From Amycolatopsis granulosa (GTDB lineage: Bacteria > Actinomycetota > Actinomycetes > Mycobacteriales > Pseudonocardiaceae), in the NCBI RefSeq assembly GCF_011758745.1, contig NZ_JAANOV010000001.1:372001-436000 (forward strand): a stretch of DNA of 64,000 bases, in the 5' to 3' direction. The first letter of the stretch is position 1; every line of letters starts with the position of its first letter. The notes beneath the pieces were generated by a model, which saw only the letters and a list, made by a program, of their open reading frames with translations, was not told the DNA's origin and ran no database searches. Below are positions 17,312 to 25,404 of this stretch, in pieces. The position numbers were made by a program, and so were the translations under genes.

Positions 17312-18287
17312 GACGAAGAACCTGTCCTACGCCGAGTCGGTCAACGCGGCGCTGCGCCGCGCTCTCGCCGAACGCCCGGAGGCGCTGCTGTTCGGGGAGG
17401 ACGTCGCCGCACCCGGCGGGGTGTTCGGCGTGACGAAGGGCCTGCGCAAGGAATTCGGCGACCGCGTGTTCGACACCCCGATCTCGGAATCGGCCATCCT
17501 CGGCGGCGCGGTGGGGGCCGCGATGTTCGGCCGCCGGCCGATCGCCGAGATCATGTGGGCCGACTTCTCGCTGGTCGCCCTGGACCAGCTCGTCAACCAG
17601 GCCGCCAACGTCCGCTACGTGTCCCGCGGGTCGCTGTCGGCGCCGCTGACCGTGCGCACCCAGCAGGGCAACGCGCCCGGGGCGTGCGCCCAGCACTCGC
17701 AGTCGCTGGAGGCGTTCTTCGCCCACGTGCCCGGGCTGCGGGTGTGCCTGCCCGCCACGCACCAGGACGCCTACGACCTGCTGCTGTCGGCGATCTGGTG
17801 CGACGACCCGGTGATCGTGATCGAGAACCGCACCCTGTACCACGCGGGCAAGCAGCAGGTCCGGCTCGGCGGTGACGTGCAGCCGGTGGGGGGTGCGGCG
17901 GTGCGGCGGCCGGGGCGCGACGTCACCGTGCTCACCTGGGGCGCGCTGCAGCACCGGGTGCTGGAGGCGGCCGACCGGCTCGCCGGGGACGGGATCGAGG
18001 CCGAGGTGCTGGACGCCCGCTGGGTGCGCCCGCTCGACCTGGCGGCCGTGCTGGCAAGCGTGCGCCGCACCGGGCGGCTGGTGGTCGCCCACGAAGCGCA
18101 CACGGTCGGCGGGGTCGGCGGCGAGGTGCTCGCCGCCGTCGCCGAAGCCGGGCTGCCGCTGCGCTGCCCGCCGGTGCGGATCGGTGCGCCGGACACCCGC
18201 ATCCCGGCCGCGCCGGGGCTCGCCGCGGCCGTCATCCCCTCCACCGAGGTGATCGCCGAGGCGATCACCAAGTCCGTCCGAGCCTAG
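17304..18287 (+). CDS. TPP-dependent dehydrogenase E1 beta subunit
   Basis: Transketolase-like beta subunit, 327 aa. LLFGEDVAAPGGVFGVTKGL, DTPISESAILGGAVGAAM and the C-terminal domain with VVAHEAHTVGGVGGEV are characteristic of AcoB/PdhB/BkdA2 proteins. It pairs with the alpha subunit encoded just upstream (8-nt overlap) to form an alpha2beta2 decarboxylase. Specificity for pyruvate, acetoin or branched oxo-acids cannot be read from sequence alone. Confidence 0.9.
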   Translation: MPETKNLSYAESVNAALRRALAERPEALLFGEDVAAPGGVFGVTKGLRKEFGDRVFDTPISESAILGGAVGAAMFGRRPIAEIMWADFSLVALDQLVNQAANVRYVSRGSLSAPLTVRTQQGNAPGACAQHSQSLEAFFAHVPGLRVCLPATHQDAYDLLLSAIWCDDPVIVIENRTLYHAGKQQVRLGGDVQPVGGAAVRRPGRDVTVLTWGALQHRVLEAADRLAGDGIEAEVLDARWVRPLDLAAVLASVRRTGRLVVAHEAHTVGGVGGEVLAAVAEAGLPLRCPPVRIGAPDTRIPAAPGLAAAVIPSTEVIAEAITKSVRA

Positions 18288-18295
18288 GAGGATCC

Positions 18296-19102
18296 GTGAC
18301 CGAACCCGTCGTCGCGATGCCCCCGTTCGCGCCGCTGTACGGCGTGGGCACCGAGACCGTGCAGCTGCGCTGGCTCACCGTCGAGTACCGCACCGACCCG
18401 GAGGTGCTGGCACGGCTGCTGCCCGCTCCGCTGGCGCCGGCGCCGGATCCGCTCGTCGGCATCTGGGTGGCCGAGTTCCTCGGGGCCGGGTTCCACCTGC
18501 CCGACGGCACCGTCGAACAGCGGCCGCCGTACCTGCAGGCCGGGATCAGCGTGCAGTGCCGCCGCCACGACGAGGTGGGCGCCTATCCGCTCACCTTCTT
18601 CATCGAGGGCCTCAACCACGGCACCCTCGGGCGGGAGATCTTCGGGCTGCCCAAGAAACAGGCCCGCGCGGTCACCCTCACCGAGGACGGTGACGAGGTG
18701 ACCGGCCGCATCGTCACCGCCAACGACATCGAGATCGTCACCGTGCGGGCCCGGGCCGCGACGCCCGGCGCCGCGCTCGACCCGATCCCGGAGTGGTTCG
18801 GCCACCACTTCGCGCTGAAGCTGATCCCGAGCGCGGAGGGCACCGGCTACGACATCAGCAGGCTGGTGCGCATCCCGTTCCGCACCTCCCAGCCGACCGG
18901 TGGGTGGGACGGCACAGCGGAGGTGACCCTGCGGCCGTCCGCCGCCGATCCCGTCCACCTGCTGCCGTGTCACGAGGTCACCTCCGCCCGCTATGGCGGG
19001 ATCCGCCTCGACATCGGTTTCGGCACCTATCTCGACCACGTCGACCACGTCCCCGTCGCGGGGACACCGGACTGGGGCAGCGTCGCCCCGTCAGGAAGGT
19101 GA
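18296..19102 (+). CDS. acetoacetate decarboxylase-like protein
   Basis: ADC superfamily, 268 aa. GREIFGLPKKQARAV contains the paired lysines of the family, one of which forms the Schiff base in true decarboxylases. Family members include acetoacetate decarboxylase and aldolase/dehydratase variants, so the reaction is uncertain. AGGAGG lies just before the GTG start, 8 bp after the E1 beta gene. It may decarboxylate or dehydrate a beta-oxo-acid produced in the pathway (inference). Confidence 0.85.
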   Translation: MTEPVVAMPPFAPLYGVGTETVQLRWLTVEYRTDPEVLARLLPAPLAPAPDPLVGIWVAEFLGAGFHLPDGTVEQRPPYLQAGISVQCRRHDEVGAYPLTFFIEGLNHGTLGREIFGLPKKQARAVTLTEDGDEVTGRIVTANDIEIVTVRARAATPGAALDPIPEWFGHHFALKLIPSAEGTGYDISRLVRIPFRTSQPTGGWDGTAEVTLRPSAADPVHLLPCHEVTSARYGGIRLDIGFGTYLDHVDHVPVAGTPDWGSVAPSGR

Positions 19103-19107
19103 ACACC

Positions 19108-20412
19108 ATGACCGTCCAGACCCAGCCGGCCACCGGTGCGCTGCACCGCATCACCGCGGTGCAGCGCAAGTCGATCGTGGCCGCCTGCATCGGCAACTTC
19201 ATCGAGTGGTACGAGTTCGTCCTCTACGGGTACTTCGCGTCGACGATCGCGAAGCTGTTCTTCCCGGCCGGGGACCCGACCGCCGCGCTGCTGCTGACGT
19301 TCGCGCTCTTCGGGGTGAGTTTCGTGGTGCGCCCGCTCGGCGGGGTGGTGTTCGGCTACATCGGCGACCGGCACGGCAGGCGCGCCGCGCTGTCGGCGAT
19401 CATCCTGCTGATCTCGCTGGGCACCGCGCTGATGGCGCTCGTGCCGTCGTACGCCTCCATCGGTGTCGCCGCGCCGGTGCTCATCCTGGTGCTGCGGCTG
19501 GCGCAGGGCGTGTCGGCGGGCGGTGAGTGGACCGGTGCCGTGGCGTACGTGATCGAGACGGCACCCGCCGGCAGGCGGGCGTACTACGGCAGCTGGCAAA
19601 CGATCACGATCGTGCTCGGCATGATGGTGGCGAGTTTGTCCGCGCTGCTGTTCAGCGAGGTGCTCCCACCGGCCGCGCTGGAGTCGTGGGGCTGGCGGAT
19701 CCCGTTCCTGGTCGCGCTGCCGCTGGGCCTGATCGGGCTGTACATGCGGTTGCGGCTGGACGAGACGCCCGAGTTCGCCCGGGTGGCCGCCACGGAGGGG
19801 CACGAACGGGCGCCGCTGCGCGCGACGCTGCGACACGACTGGCGGTCGATCCTGCGCGTGGCCGGGCTGGTGTGCTCGCCGACCATGTGCACCTACGTGC
19901 TGCTGGTGTACGGCCCCACCTTCCTGGTGACCGAGCTGTCGGTGCCGCCGGCGCGGGCGAAGCTCGCCGGGTTCGGCGCGATGGTGGTCATGATGGTGCT
20001 GACCGTGGTGTTCGCCCGGGTGTGCGACCGGGTGGGGCGCAAGCCGTTCCTGATCGCCGGGGCCATCTGGGTGCTGGTGACCGCGCCGCTCGGGTTCCTG
20101 TTGCTGCACCGGTTGTCCTTCGGGTTCCTGGTCGCCGGTCTCGCCCTGGTGGTGATCGGCGAGGCGATGATGCTGGCGCCGCAGCCGGCGATCTTCGCCG
20201 AGCTGTTCCCGACCGCCCGCCGGTACAGCGGGGTCGGCATCGGCTACAACATCGGCGTGGTGCTCTTCGGCGGCGCCGGGCCGCTGGTGGCCACCGCCGT
20301 GGTGGAGGCCACGCGAAGCACCTACGCACCCGCGGGTTACCTGATGTGCGGCGCGCTGATCAGCCTGGTCGCCGCGTTCGTCACCCCGGAGACCCTGCGC
20401 GCCCGCGACTGA
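19108..20412 (+). CDS. MHS-family MFS metabolite:proton symporter
   Basis: Cytoplasmic-membrane importer of organic acids or zwitterions. IGNFIEWYEFVLYGYFAS is the hallmark helix 1 of the MHS family (ShiA, ProP, KgtP), and GYIGDRHGRRAALS is motif A. 434 aa, 12 predicted helices. ATG 19108 has GGAAGGTGA upstream. Last gene of the rightward catabolic operon and the probable uptake system for its substrate. A strong hairpin follows at 20422. Confidence 0.9.
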   Translation: MTVQTQPATGALHRITAVQRKSIVAACIGNFIEWYEFVLYGYFASTIAKLFFPAGDPTAALLLTFALFGVSFVVRPLGGVVFGYIGDRHGRRAALSAIILLISLGTALMALVPSYASIGVAAPVLILVLRLAQGVSAGGEWTGAVAYVIETAPAGRRAYYGSWQTITIVLGMMVASLSALLFSEVLPPAALESWGWRIPFLVALPLGLIGLYMRLRLDETPEFARVAATEGHERAPLRATLRHDWRSILRVAGLVCSPTMCTYVLLVYGPTFLVTELSVPPARAKLAGFGAMVVMMVLTVVFARVCDRVGRKPFLIAGAIWVLVTAPLGFLLLHRLSFGFLVAGLALVVIGEAMMLAPQPAIFAELFPTARRYSGVGIGYNIGVVLFGGAGPLVATAVVEATRSTYAPAGYLMCGALISLVAAFVTPETLRARD

Positions 20413-20421
20413 CCGCACAAC

Positions 20422-20456
20422 GCCGGGCACCGGCCGGCCGCGCGCCGGTGCCCGGC
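20422..20456 (+). terminator. hairpin ending the catabolic operon
   Basis: A perfect 12-bp stem, GCCGGGCACCGG (20422-20433) with CCGGTGCCCGGC (20445-20456), and an 11-nt loop lie 10 bp after the MHS stop. There is no U-tract, as is common in actinobacteria. Confidence 0.7.
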
Positions 20457-20510
20457 ATCCGTCGTACCCTGCGGGTAACGTCCGGGCAGGACCGTGGACG
20501 GGGGTGACGG

Positions 20511-20741
20511 GTGCGGGCGAAGGATCAGCTCAGCCTCTTCGAGGCGCTGCCGTGGTTCGTGCCCGACGTGCCGGCTCCCTTCGCCGACGAGCGGCGGGCG
20601 CACCTGTTCGCCGATGAGCAGCCGTACCTGGGTTACCGGATCGCGCGCTGCGGCGAGCGTCGCCGCATCTGGACGGCGATCGAGCACGTGCCCGGTGGGG
20701 CCGCGGTTCCGCGCTGCGCCGACTGTCTCGCGGTGTCCTGA
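20511..20741 (+). CDS. small hypothetical protein
   Basis: 76 aa from a GTG start with GGGGGTGACGG upstream. Reads MRAKDQLSLFEALPWFVPDV at the N-terminus and ends in a CADC-like pair (CGERRR and CADCLAVS), so a Cys-based metal site is possible. Codon use matches its neighbours. No function recognised. It lies between the catabolic operon terminator and the TRIC-like membrane gene. Confidence 0.55.
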   Translation: MRAKDQLSLFEALPWFVPDVPAPFADERRAHLFADEQPYLGYRIARCGERRRIWTAIEHVPGGAAVPRCADCLAVS

Positions 20742-20787
20742 TCGTCCGTCCACTGCGGAGTCCCCGCGGCGGTTTAGGGTGCCCGGT

Positions 20788-21495
20788 ATGGCGAGTGGGA
20801 CAGCGGTCGAAACGATCAACCAGATCACGCGCTACCTCGACCTGGCGGGTGTGTTCGCCTGCGCGATCCTCGGTGGCGCGGTGGCCCGCAGCGAGCGGCT
20901 GGACCTGTTCGGGTTCCTCGTCGTGGGCAGCGTGTCCGGCCTGGGCGGCGGGGTCATCCGGGACACGCTGCTGCAGCACGGCACGCCGGTCGCGCTGACC
21001 GACTACGCCTACCTGCCCACGGCGCTGGCCGGGGCGCTGCTGTCGTTCGTGATCTCGATCAGCGAAAGCGCGTGGGACAAGTTGTTCACCGCGCTGGACG
21101 CGGCGGTCATCGGGTTCTGGGCGGTGACCGGGGCGCAGAAGACGCTGGCCACCGGCCTGGGCTGGTTGCCGGCGATCCTGCTGGGCACCACGACCGCGGT
21201 CGGCGGCGGTGCCCTGCGTGACGTCCTGCTGCGCCGGGTGCCGGCCGTGTTCGGCGGCAATGCCCTGTACGGGACGGTGGCCGCGGCGGTGGCGGCGACG
21301 ATGGTGGTCTGCAACTACCTGGGCGCGCCGCTGGTGGGGCTGGTGTCCGGGGTCGTCGGGGCGCTGCTCTTCCGGGTCGCGGCGGTCAAGTTCGGGTGGA
21401 ACCTGCCCAACGGCCTGGAGTGGCAGCCGCACTCACGGCTCGCCAGCGCGTGGCGCAGCCGCCGCCGGCGCCGCAACCCGCGCCCGGGCCGGTAA
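20788..21495 (+). CDS. TRIC/UPF0126 family membrane protein
   Basis: Seven-helix inner-membrane protein of the trimeric intracellular cation channel-like family (YvgT/YadS), 235 aa. The family's internal duplication is visible as GLGGGVIRDTLL and AVGGGALRDVLL in two three-helix halves. Bacterial members are implicated in potassium or glycine movement. The C-terminus ends in an Arg-rich cytosolic tail. ATG 20788 follows a weak ribosome binding site. Monocistronic. Confidence 0.88.
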   Translation: MASGTAVETINQITRYLDLAGVFACAILGGAVARSERLDLFGFLVVGSVSGLGGGVIRDTLLQHGTPVALTDYAYLPTALAGALLSFVISISESAWDKLFTALDAAVIGFWAVTGAQKTLATGLGWLPAILLGTTTAVGGGALRDVLLRRVPAVFGGNALYGTVAAAVAATMVVCNYLGAPLVGLVSGVVGALLFRVAAVKFGWNLPNGLEWQPHSRLASAWRSRRRRRNPRPGR

Positions 21496-21513
21496 CGCGG
21501 GCTGCCACCTTCG

Positions 21514-22392
21514 TCAGGGCAGGCGGGCACGCGCGTGGTCGAGGAAGACCCGCGCCGCCGGGCTGATCGGGCCGTCGGCACGCCACAGCAGCGCCAGGCT
21601 GCCCCGCAGCGGCGGATCGGTGATCGCGAGGGCGTGCAGGTCGGACCGCGCGGCGGGCACGGATTCCGGCAGGATCGCCACACCCAGCCCGCGGGCGGCG
21701 AGGTCGCCGAGCACCGTGGGGTGGCCGGCCTCGAACCCGATCCGCGGCGCGAAGCCACGCGCGGCGCACGCTTCGTCCAGCCGGGTCCGCAGCCCGGTGC
21801 CGGCCGGCAGGCTGACCAGCCGGCGGTCGCGCAGCGCCTCGAGCGGAACGCTGTCGCGCCCGGCCCACTCGTCGTCCTGGCCGACCGCCGCGACGATCGC
21901 CTCGTCGGTGAGGACCAGCGCGTTCAGGCCGGGTGGCTGCTCGCCGGTGGCGAGGCTGGCGATGGCGGCGTCGAGCCGGCCGCCGCGGACGTCGCCGGTC
22001 AGCTGCTCGGAGCGGGCCTCGACGAGCGTGATCTCCACGCCCGGGTAGTCGTCGTGGAACGCCGCGAGCAGCCCGGGCACGTCGAAGCTGTGCGAGGTGA
22101 CCATGCCGAACGCGATGCGCCCCCGGACCAGCCCGCGGAACTCGTCGGCCACGAGCCGGGCCCCGGCGACCGCGGCCAGCGCGGCGCGGGCGTAGGGCAG
22201 GACGGCCGCGCCGACCTCGGTGAGCCGCACGGTGCGGCCGGACCGGTCCAGCAGTTCGTGGCCGAGCTCCCGTTCCAGCCGGCGGACCTGCGCCGACACC
22301 CCCGGCTGGGCCACGTGCACGCGTTCCGCCGCGCGGGTGAAGTTGCCCTCCTCGGCGACCGTCACGAAGTACTCGAGCTGCCGCAGTTCCAT
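21514..22392 (-). CDS. LysR family transcriptional regulator
   Basis: 292 aa. MELRQLEYFVTVAEEGNFTR starts the N-terminal HTH, which continues with AAERVHVAQPGVSAQVRRLE. A periplasmic-binding-like effector domain follows (residues about 90-292, with IAFGMVTSHSFDVPGL). An upstream in-frame ATG at 22479 would add an unrelated 29-residue leader and is rejected. It is divergent from the SnoaL-like gene at 22482, its likely target. Confidence 0.9.
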   Translation of the reverse strand: MELRQLEYFVTVAEEGNFTRAAERVHVAQPGVSAQVRRLERELGHELLDRSGRTVRLTEVGAAVLPYARAALAAVAGARLVADEFRGLVRGRIAFGMVTSHSFDVPGLLAAFHDDYPGVEITLVEARSEQLTGDVRGGRLDAAIASLATGEQPPGLNALVLTDEAIVAAVGQDDEWAGRDSVPLEALRDRRLVSLPAGTGLRTRLDEACAARGFAPRIGFEAGHPTVLGDLAARGLGVAILPESVPAARSDLHALAITDPPLRGSLALLWRADGPISPAARVFLDHARARLP

Positions 22393-22481
22393 AACCGCTG
22401 ATTCTAGCGACGAGACCGGGCAGCTCTTGGACTTCTCGTTCCAGCTGGGCGAACCTGGACGTGCCGGAAAGGAGAACAACC

Positions 22482-22838
22482 ATGATCGAGAAGGCCACCA
22501 CGCCGGAAGACCTCGCCGTGATGTTCGTCGAGCGCGCCAACGCCCGCGACGCCGAGGCGCTGTCGGAGCTCTACGCCGAGGACGCCGTGCTGGCGTTCCC
22601 GCCCGGTTCGCAGACGGTGGGCCGGGACGCGATCCGGGAGGTGCTCGAGCGGATGCTGGAGCAGGCGGGCGAGTTCGCCGCCGAGGAACCGATGCCCACC
22701 GTCTACCACGGCGACCTCGCCCTGACCTCCACCCGCCCCGCGGACGGCACGGGCGGCCGGGTGCAGGTGGCGCGACGGCAACCGGACGGCACCTGGCTGC
22801 GGATCATCGACCGCCCGGAGATACGCGGCCCCCGGTGA
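22482..22838 (+). CDS. SnoaL/NTF2-like protein
   Basis: 118-aa alpha+beta barrel protein. The pattern MFVERANARDAEALSELYAE, then DAVLAFPPG and IREVLERMLEQ, is typical of SnoaL-like or ketosteroid-isomerase-like small proteins. AAAGGAG lies 8 nt before the ATG. Divergent from the LysR gene across an 89-bp gap. Function unknown: ligand-binding or isomerase roles are possible. Confidence 0.8.
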   Translation: MIEKATTPEDLAVMFVERANARDAEALSELYAEDAVLAFPPGSQTVGRDAIREVLERMLEQAGEFAAEEPMPTVYHGDLALTSTRPADGTGGRVQVARRQPDGTWLRIIDRPEIRGPR

Positions 22839-22891
22839 CGCTCGCGGCCGGTGCACTAGGGTCTCGATGTCCGGCACGCCGAGGAGAGGAG

Positions 22892-22945
22892 GTGAGTCCC
22901 GTTTCCGCCGTCGTCATCCGGGTGCTCGCCTCCAACGGCCAGTGA
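22892..22945 (+). CDS. putative 17-residue leader peptide
   Basis: A GTG start behind GAGGAG (5-nt spacing) opens a short frame encoding VSPVSAVVIRVLASNGQ and a TGA stop, 36 bp before the methyltransferase gene. The ribosome binding site is stronger than that of the gene it precedes. The frame overlaps mutually exclusive RNA pairings described at 22919-22980. Its last sense codon is Gln before TGA, which is notable because the downstream enzyme family methylates glutamine in release factors. Whether it is translated is unproven. Confidence 0.5.
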   Translation: MSPVSAVVIRVLASNGQ

Positions 22946-22980
22946 GGTCCGAGCGCCCGTTCTTCCCCGGAAAGGCGCTC
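22919..22980 (+). promoter_or_regulatory. candidate translational attenuator
   Basis: Three complementary segments can be seen. Segment 1, CGGGTGCTC (22919-22927, inside the leader frame), pairs over 9 bp with segment 2, GAGCGCCCG (22951-22959), with one G-U pair. Part of segment 2, GAGCGCC, also pairs perfectly with segment 3, GGCGCTC (22974-22980), with an inner TTCC/GGAA stem. The second hairpin buries the GGAAAGG ribosome binding site of the gene at 22982. A ribosome at the leader stop would cover segment 2 and free the site. Confidence 0.5.
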
Positions 22981-22981
22981 C

Positions 22982-23758
22982 ATGTCCACTGACACCGAAA
23001 CCGTCCTCGCCGGCCGCCTGCGGGCCGCCGGCTGCGTCTTCGCCGAAGACGAGGCCCGCCTCCTGCTGGCCGCCGCGCGCACGCCCGCCGAGCTGGACGC
23101 CCTCACCGCCCGGCGGATCGACGGCGAACCCCTGGAACAGGTCCTGGGCTGGGCCGCGTTCCGCGGGCTGCGCGTGCACGTCGAGCCCGGCGTGTTCGTG
23201 CCCCGGCGGCGCACCGAACTGCTCGTCGAGCAGGCGGCCCGGCTCGCCCCCGCCCGGGCGGTCGCGGTCGATCTGTGCTGCGGCTCCGGCGCGGTCGGCG
23301 CGGCGCTGGCCGTGGAAGCCGACCTCGCCGAACTGCACGCCGCCGACTTCGACCCGGCGGCCGTGCGCTGCGCCCGCCACAACATTCCCGGCGAGGTCCA
23401 CGAAGGCGATCTCTTCGACGCGTTGCCCGCGCGGTTACGCGGCCGGGTGGACATCCTGGTCGCCAACGCCCCGTACGTGCCCAGCGACGCGGTCGGGCTG
23501 ATGCCGCCGGAAGCCCGGCTGCACGAACCCCGGCCGGCACTGGACGGCGGGGCCGACGGGCTGGACATCGCGCGGCGGGTGATGGCCGGTGCGCCGGGCT
23601 GGCTCGCCCCGGGCGGTTGGGTGCTGGTCGAGACCAGCGAGCGCCAGGCGCCGGCGCTGCTGCGCGCCGCCACCGGCGCGGGGCTCGCCGCGCAGGTCGT
23701 GACCTCGGCGGAGCTGGACGCGACGGCCGTCGTGGGCCGCGCCGGTCACCCGGGCTGA
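22982..23758 (+). CDS. putative protein N5-glutamine methyltransferase (HemK/PrmC paralogue)
   Basis: SAM-dependent methyltransferase, 258 aa. An N-terminal helical domain includes GEPLEQVLGWAAFRGLRVHV, and VFVPRRRTELLVEQA follows, as in PrmC. Motif I is VDLCCGSGAVGAALA. The catalytic NPPY is NAPYVP here, seen in actinobacterial paralogues, so the target may not be the GGQ loop of release factors. It is not next to a prfA gene, unlike canonical prmC. Its ribosome binding site lies in a hairpin. Its 3' end overlaps the convergent GntR gene by 13 bp. Confidence 0.85.
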   Translation: MSTDTETVLAGRLRAAGCVFAEDEARLLLAAARTPAELDALTARRIDGEPLEQVLGWAAFRGLRVHVEPGVFVPRRRTELLVEQAARLAPARAVAVDLCCGSGAVGAALAVEADLAELHAADFDPAAVRCARHNIPGEVHEGDLFDALPARLRGRVDILVANAPYVPSDAVGLMPPEARLHEPRPALDGGADGLDIARRVMAGAPGWLAPGGWVLVETSERQAPALLRAATGAGLAAQVVTSAELDATAVVGRAGHPG

Positions 23759-24453
23759 TCGAGCGGGGTGCGGGTGGCGGCGGTGCGGACGCCGCACCGG
23801 ACGGGGTCGAGGTTGGCGACGGTCGCGGCGACAGCCGCGTCGGGATCCTGCCGTTCCAGCGCGTCCAGGAGGTCTGCGTGGGCGGGGGAGGAGTCCGGCA
23901 GGTGGGTTTCGTGACGCACCAGGTCGGTGAGGATCTCCCGCAGTACCGGCTCCGCGGCGGTGAACAGGCTGAGCAGGAGGGCATTGCCGGACAGCTCGAC
24001 GACCGCGCGGTGGAAGGCGAGGTCGGCGTCGACGAACACCGCCGGGTCGCTGTCCCGCTCGTCCTGACGTTTCCGCAGACCCTCCCGCAGGCGCGCGACG
24101 TCCTCGGGCCGCACCCGCTGGGCGGCGAGCCGCGCGGCCTCGACCTCCAGCGCGCGGCGCACCTCGTAGACCTCGAGCAGCCGGGCGCGGCGCACCAGCT
24201 GCCGCACGTCACGGGTGGCGGGCGGCTCCCCGGTGGCGACGAAGGTGCCGGAGCCGTGTCGGACGTCCAGCAGGCCGTCCTGGACCAGCAACCGGACCGC
24301 CTCGCGCACCGACGACCGTCCCACGCCGAACTCGGCCGCCAGCCGCACCTCGTTGGGCAGTCGTTCGCCGGGCCGCCAGTCACCGCGGCGCAGGCGCTGC
24401 CGCAGCAGGCTCGCCACCTGGGGCACCACCGGTCCACGCCGCAGCTCCGTCAC
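23746..24453 (-). CDS. GntR/FadR family transcriptional regulator
   Basis: 235 aa. N-terminal winged helix: RPGERLPNEVRLAAEFGVGR is the HTH, followed by SSVREAVRLLVQDGLLDVRH. The C-terminal all-helical FCD domain contains DADLAFHRAVVELSGN, with the Asp and His typical of metal-dependent carboxylate sensing. Its target is not evident; the upstream gap to the DUF1990 gene is 40 bp on the same strand, so it could be read through from there. Confidence 0.88.
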   Translation of the reverse strand: MTELRRGPVVPQVASLLRQRLRRGDWRPGERLPNEVRLAAEFGVGRSSVREAVRLLVQDGLLDVRHGSGTFVATGEPPATRDVRQLVRRARLLEVYEVRRALEVEAARLAAQRVRPEDVARLREGLRKRQDERDSDPAVFVDADLAFHRAVVELSGNALLLSLFTAAEPVLREILTDLVRHETHLPDSSPAHADLLDALERQDPDAAVAATVANLDPVRCGVRTAATRTPLDQPG

Positions 24454-24493
24454 GGCCGCACCGTAACACCGCAGATGTCCGAGGACCGGCCGG

Positions 24494-24982
24494 TCACAGG
24501 GCCCGGAGGTAGCGGTTCGTCATCACGCCCTCGGCGAGGTGCGCCACCGGTCCGGCCAGCCGGGTGAGCAGCGATGCCGGCCGGGAGAAGGCGGTGATCC
24601 GGAAGGTGACGGTCCCGGCGAGCCCGAGCTCCACCACGAAGGCTTCCTCGCCCGATTCGGGATGTCCCGGCAGCGTCCCGTAGCCGAATCCGCGCCGCCG
24701 GTCCTCGTCCAGCACGTACACGACGCGGACCGGTGCGGTCATGCGCAGCGGGCGGGGTCCCAGCCGCAGGTGCGCGACCGCGCCCTCGGTGACGGTGCCG
24801 GCCGCGGTGTCCACCCGCAGCCCGGCGCGCTTCTGCACCTCCCAGTGCAGCAGCGCGTCCGCCGCCTCCTCGAACCGGTCCCGCCCCTGGCCGAGCACGC
24901 GGTGCCGCCGCAGGTGGCGGTAGCCCGCCGGCAGTGCGCCGCGGGTACCGCCCACCTCGGCGTAGGTGAACTCCGGAGGCAT
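24494..24982 (-). CDS. DUF1990 family protein
   Basis: 162-aa protein of unknown function with START/SRPBCC-like character. Recognisable family features are FTYAEVGGTRG at the N-terminus, HRVLGQGRDRFEEAADALLH and FGYGTLPGHPESGEEAF. The ATG at 24982 has GGAG-rich sequence upstream. Sixteen bp after the cupin gene on the same strand, so probably co-transcribed with it. Confidence 0.82.
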   Translation of the reverse strand: MPPEFTYAEVGGTRGALPAGYRHLRRHRVLGQGRDRFEEAADALLHWEVQKRAGLRVDTAAGTVTEGAVAHLRLGPRPLRMTAPVRVVYVLDEDRRRGFGYGTLPGHPESGEEAFVVELGLAGTVTFRITAFSRPASLLTRLAGPVAHLAEGVMTNRYLRAL

Positions 24983-24998
24983 CACCCGACGATAACCC

Positions 24999-25334
24999 CT
25001 ACCCCTCCGGGTAGAAGAGGAACAGCGTGCAGCCGCTGCTCGTCGCGGGCACGTGCCAGGTACCGGCGGGGGCGTGCAGGAACGTGCCGGCGGGGTAGTC
25101 GCGGGCTCCGTCGTTGAACACGCCCGACACCACGTAGACCTCCTCCGGGCCGGGTTCGTGGACATCGCGGCGGGGCCAGGACGAGCCCGCGTCCATCTCC
25201 AGGATGTTGGCGTGCGCGCCGTTCGTGCCCTTCCACAGTGGACGCAGCCGGATCCCGGGGAACACGTCGACGACGGGTGCTTCACTGACGGAGACGGAGG
25301 TGTAGCCCTCCTGGTCGAGGATTTCGGGATGCAT
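24999..25334 (-). CDS. cupin-domain protein
   Basis: 111-aa single cupin barrel. DVHEPGPEEVYVVSG is motif 1 (His, Glu and a late Glu) and PAGTWHVPATSSG contains the motif 2 His, so a metal site is likely. Resembles ChrR-like anti-sigma cupins or small sensor cupins, but no sigma gene is adjacent. ATG 25334 was chosen; the frame extends upstream, but that extension lies in the promoter area of the divergent GlxA gene. Confidence 0.82.
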   Translation of the reverse strand: MHPEILDQEGYTSVSVSEAPVVDVFPGIRLRPLWKGTNGAHANILEMDAGSSWPRRDVHEPGPEEVYVVSGVFNDGARDYPAGTFLHAPAGTWHVPATSSGCTLFLFYPEG

Positions 25335-25404
25335 AACCACACTGTGGCGCGGCCGGTCCGGCCGTCCCAGCGCCAGGAACGACACGATGGGGTACTTTCT
25401 TGCC

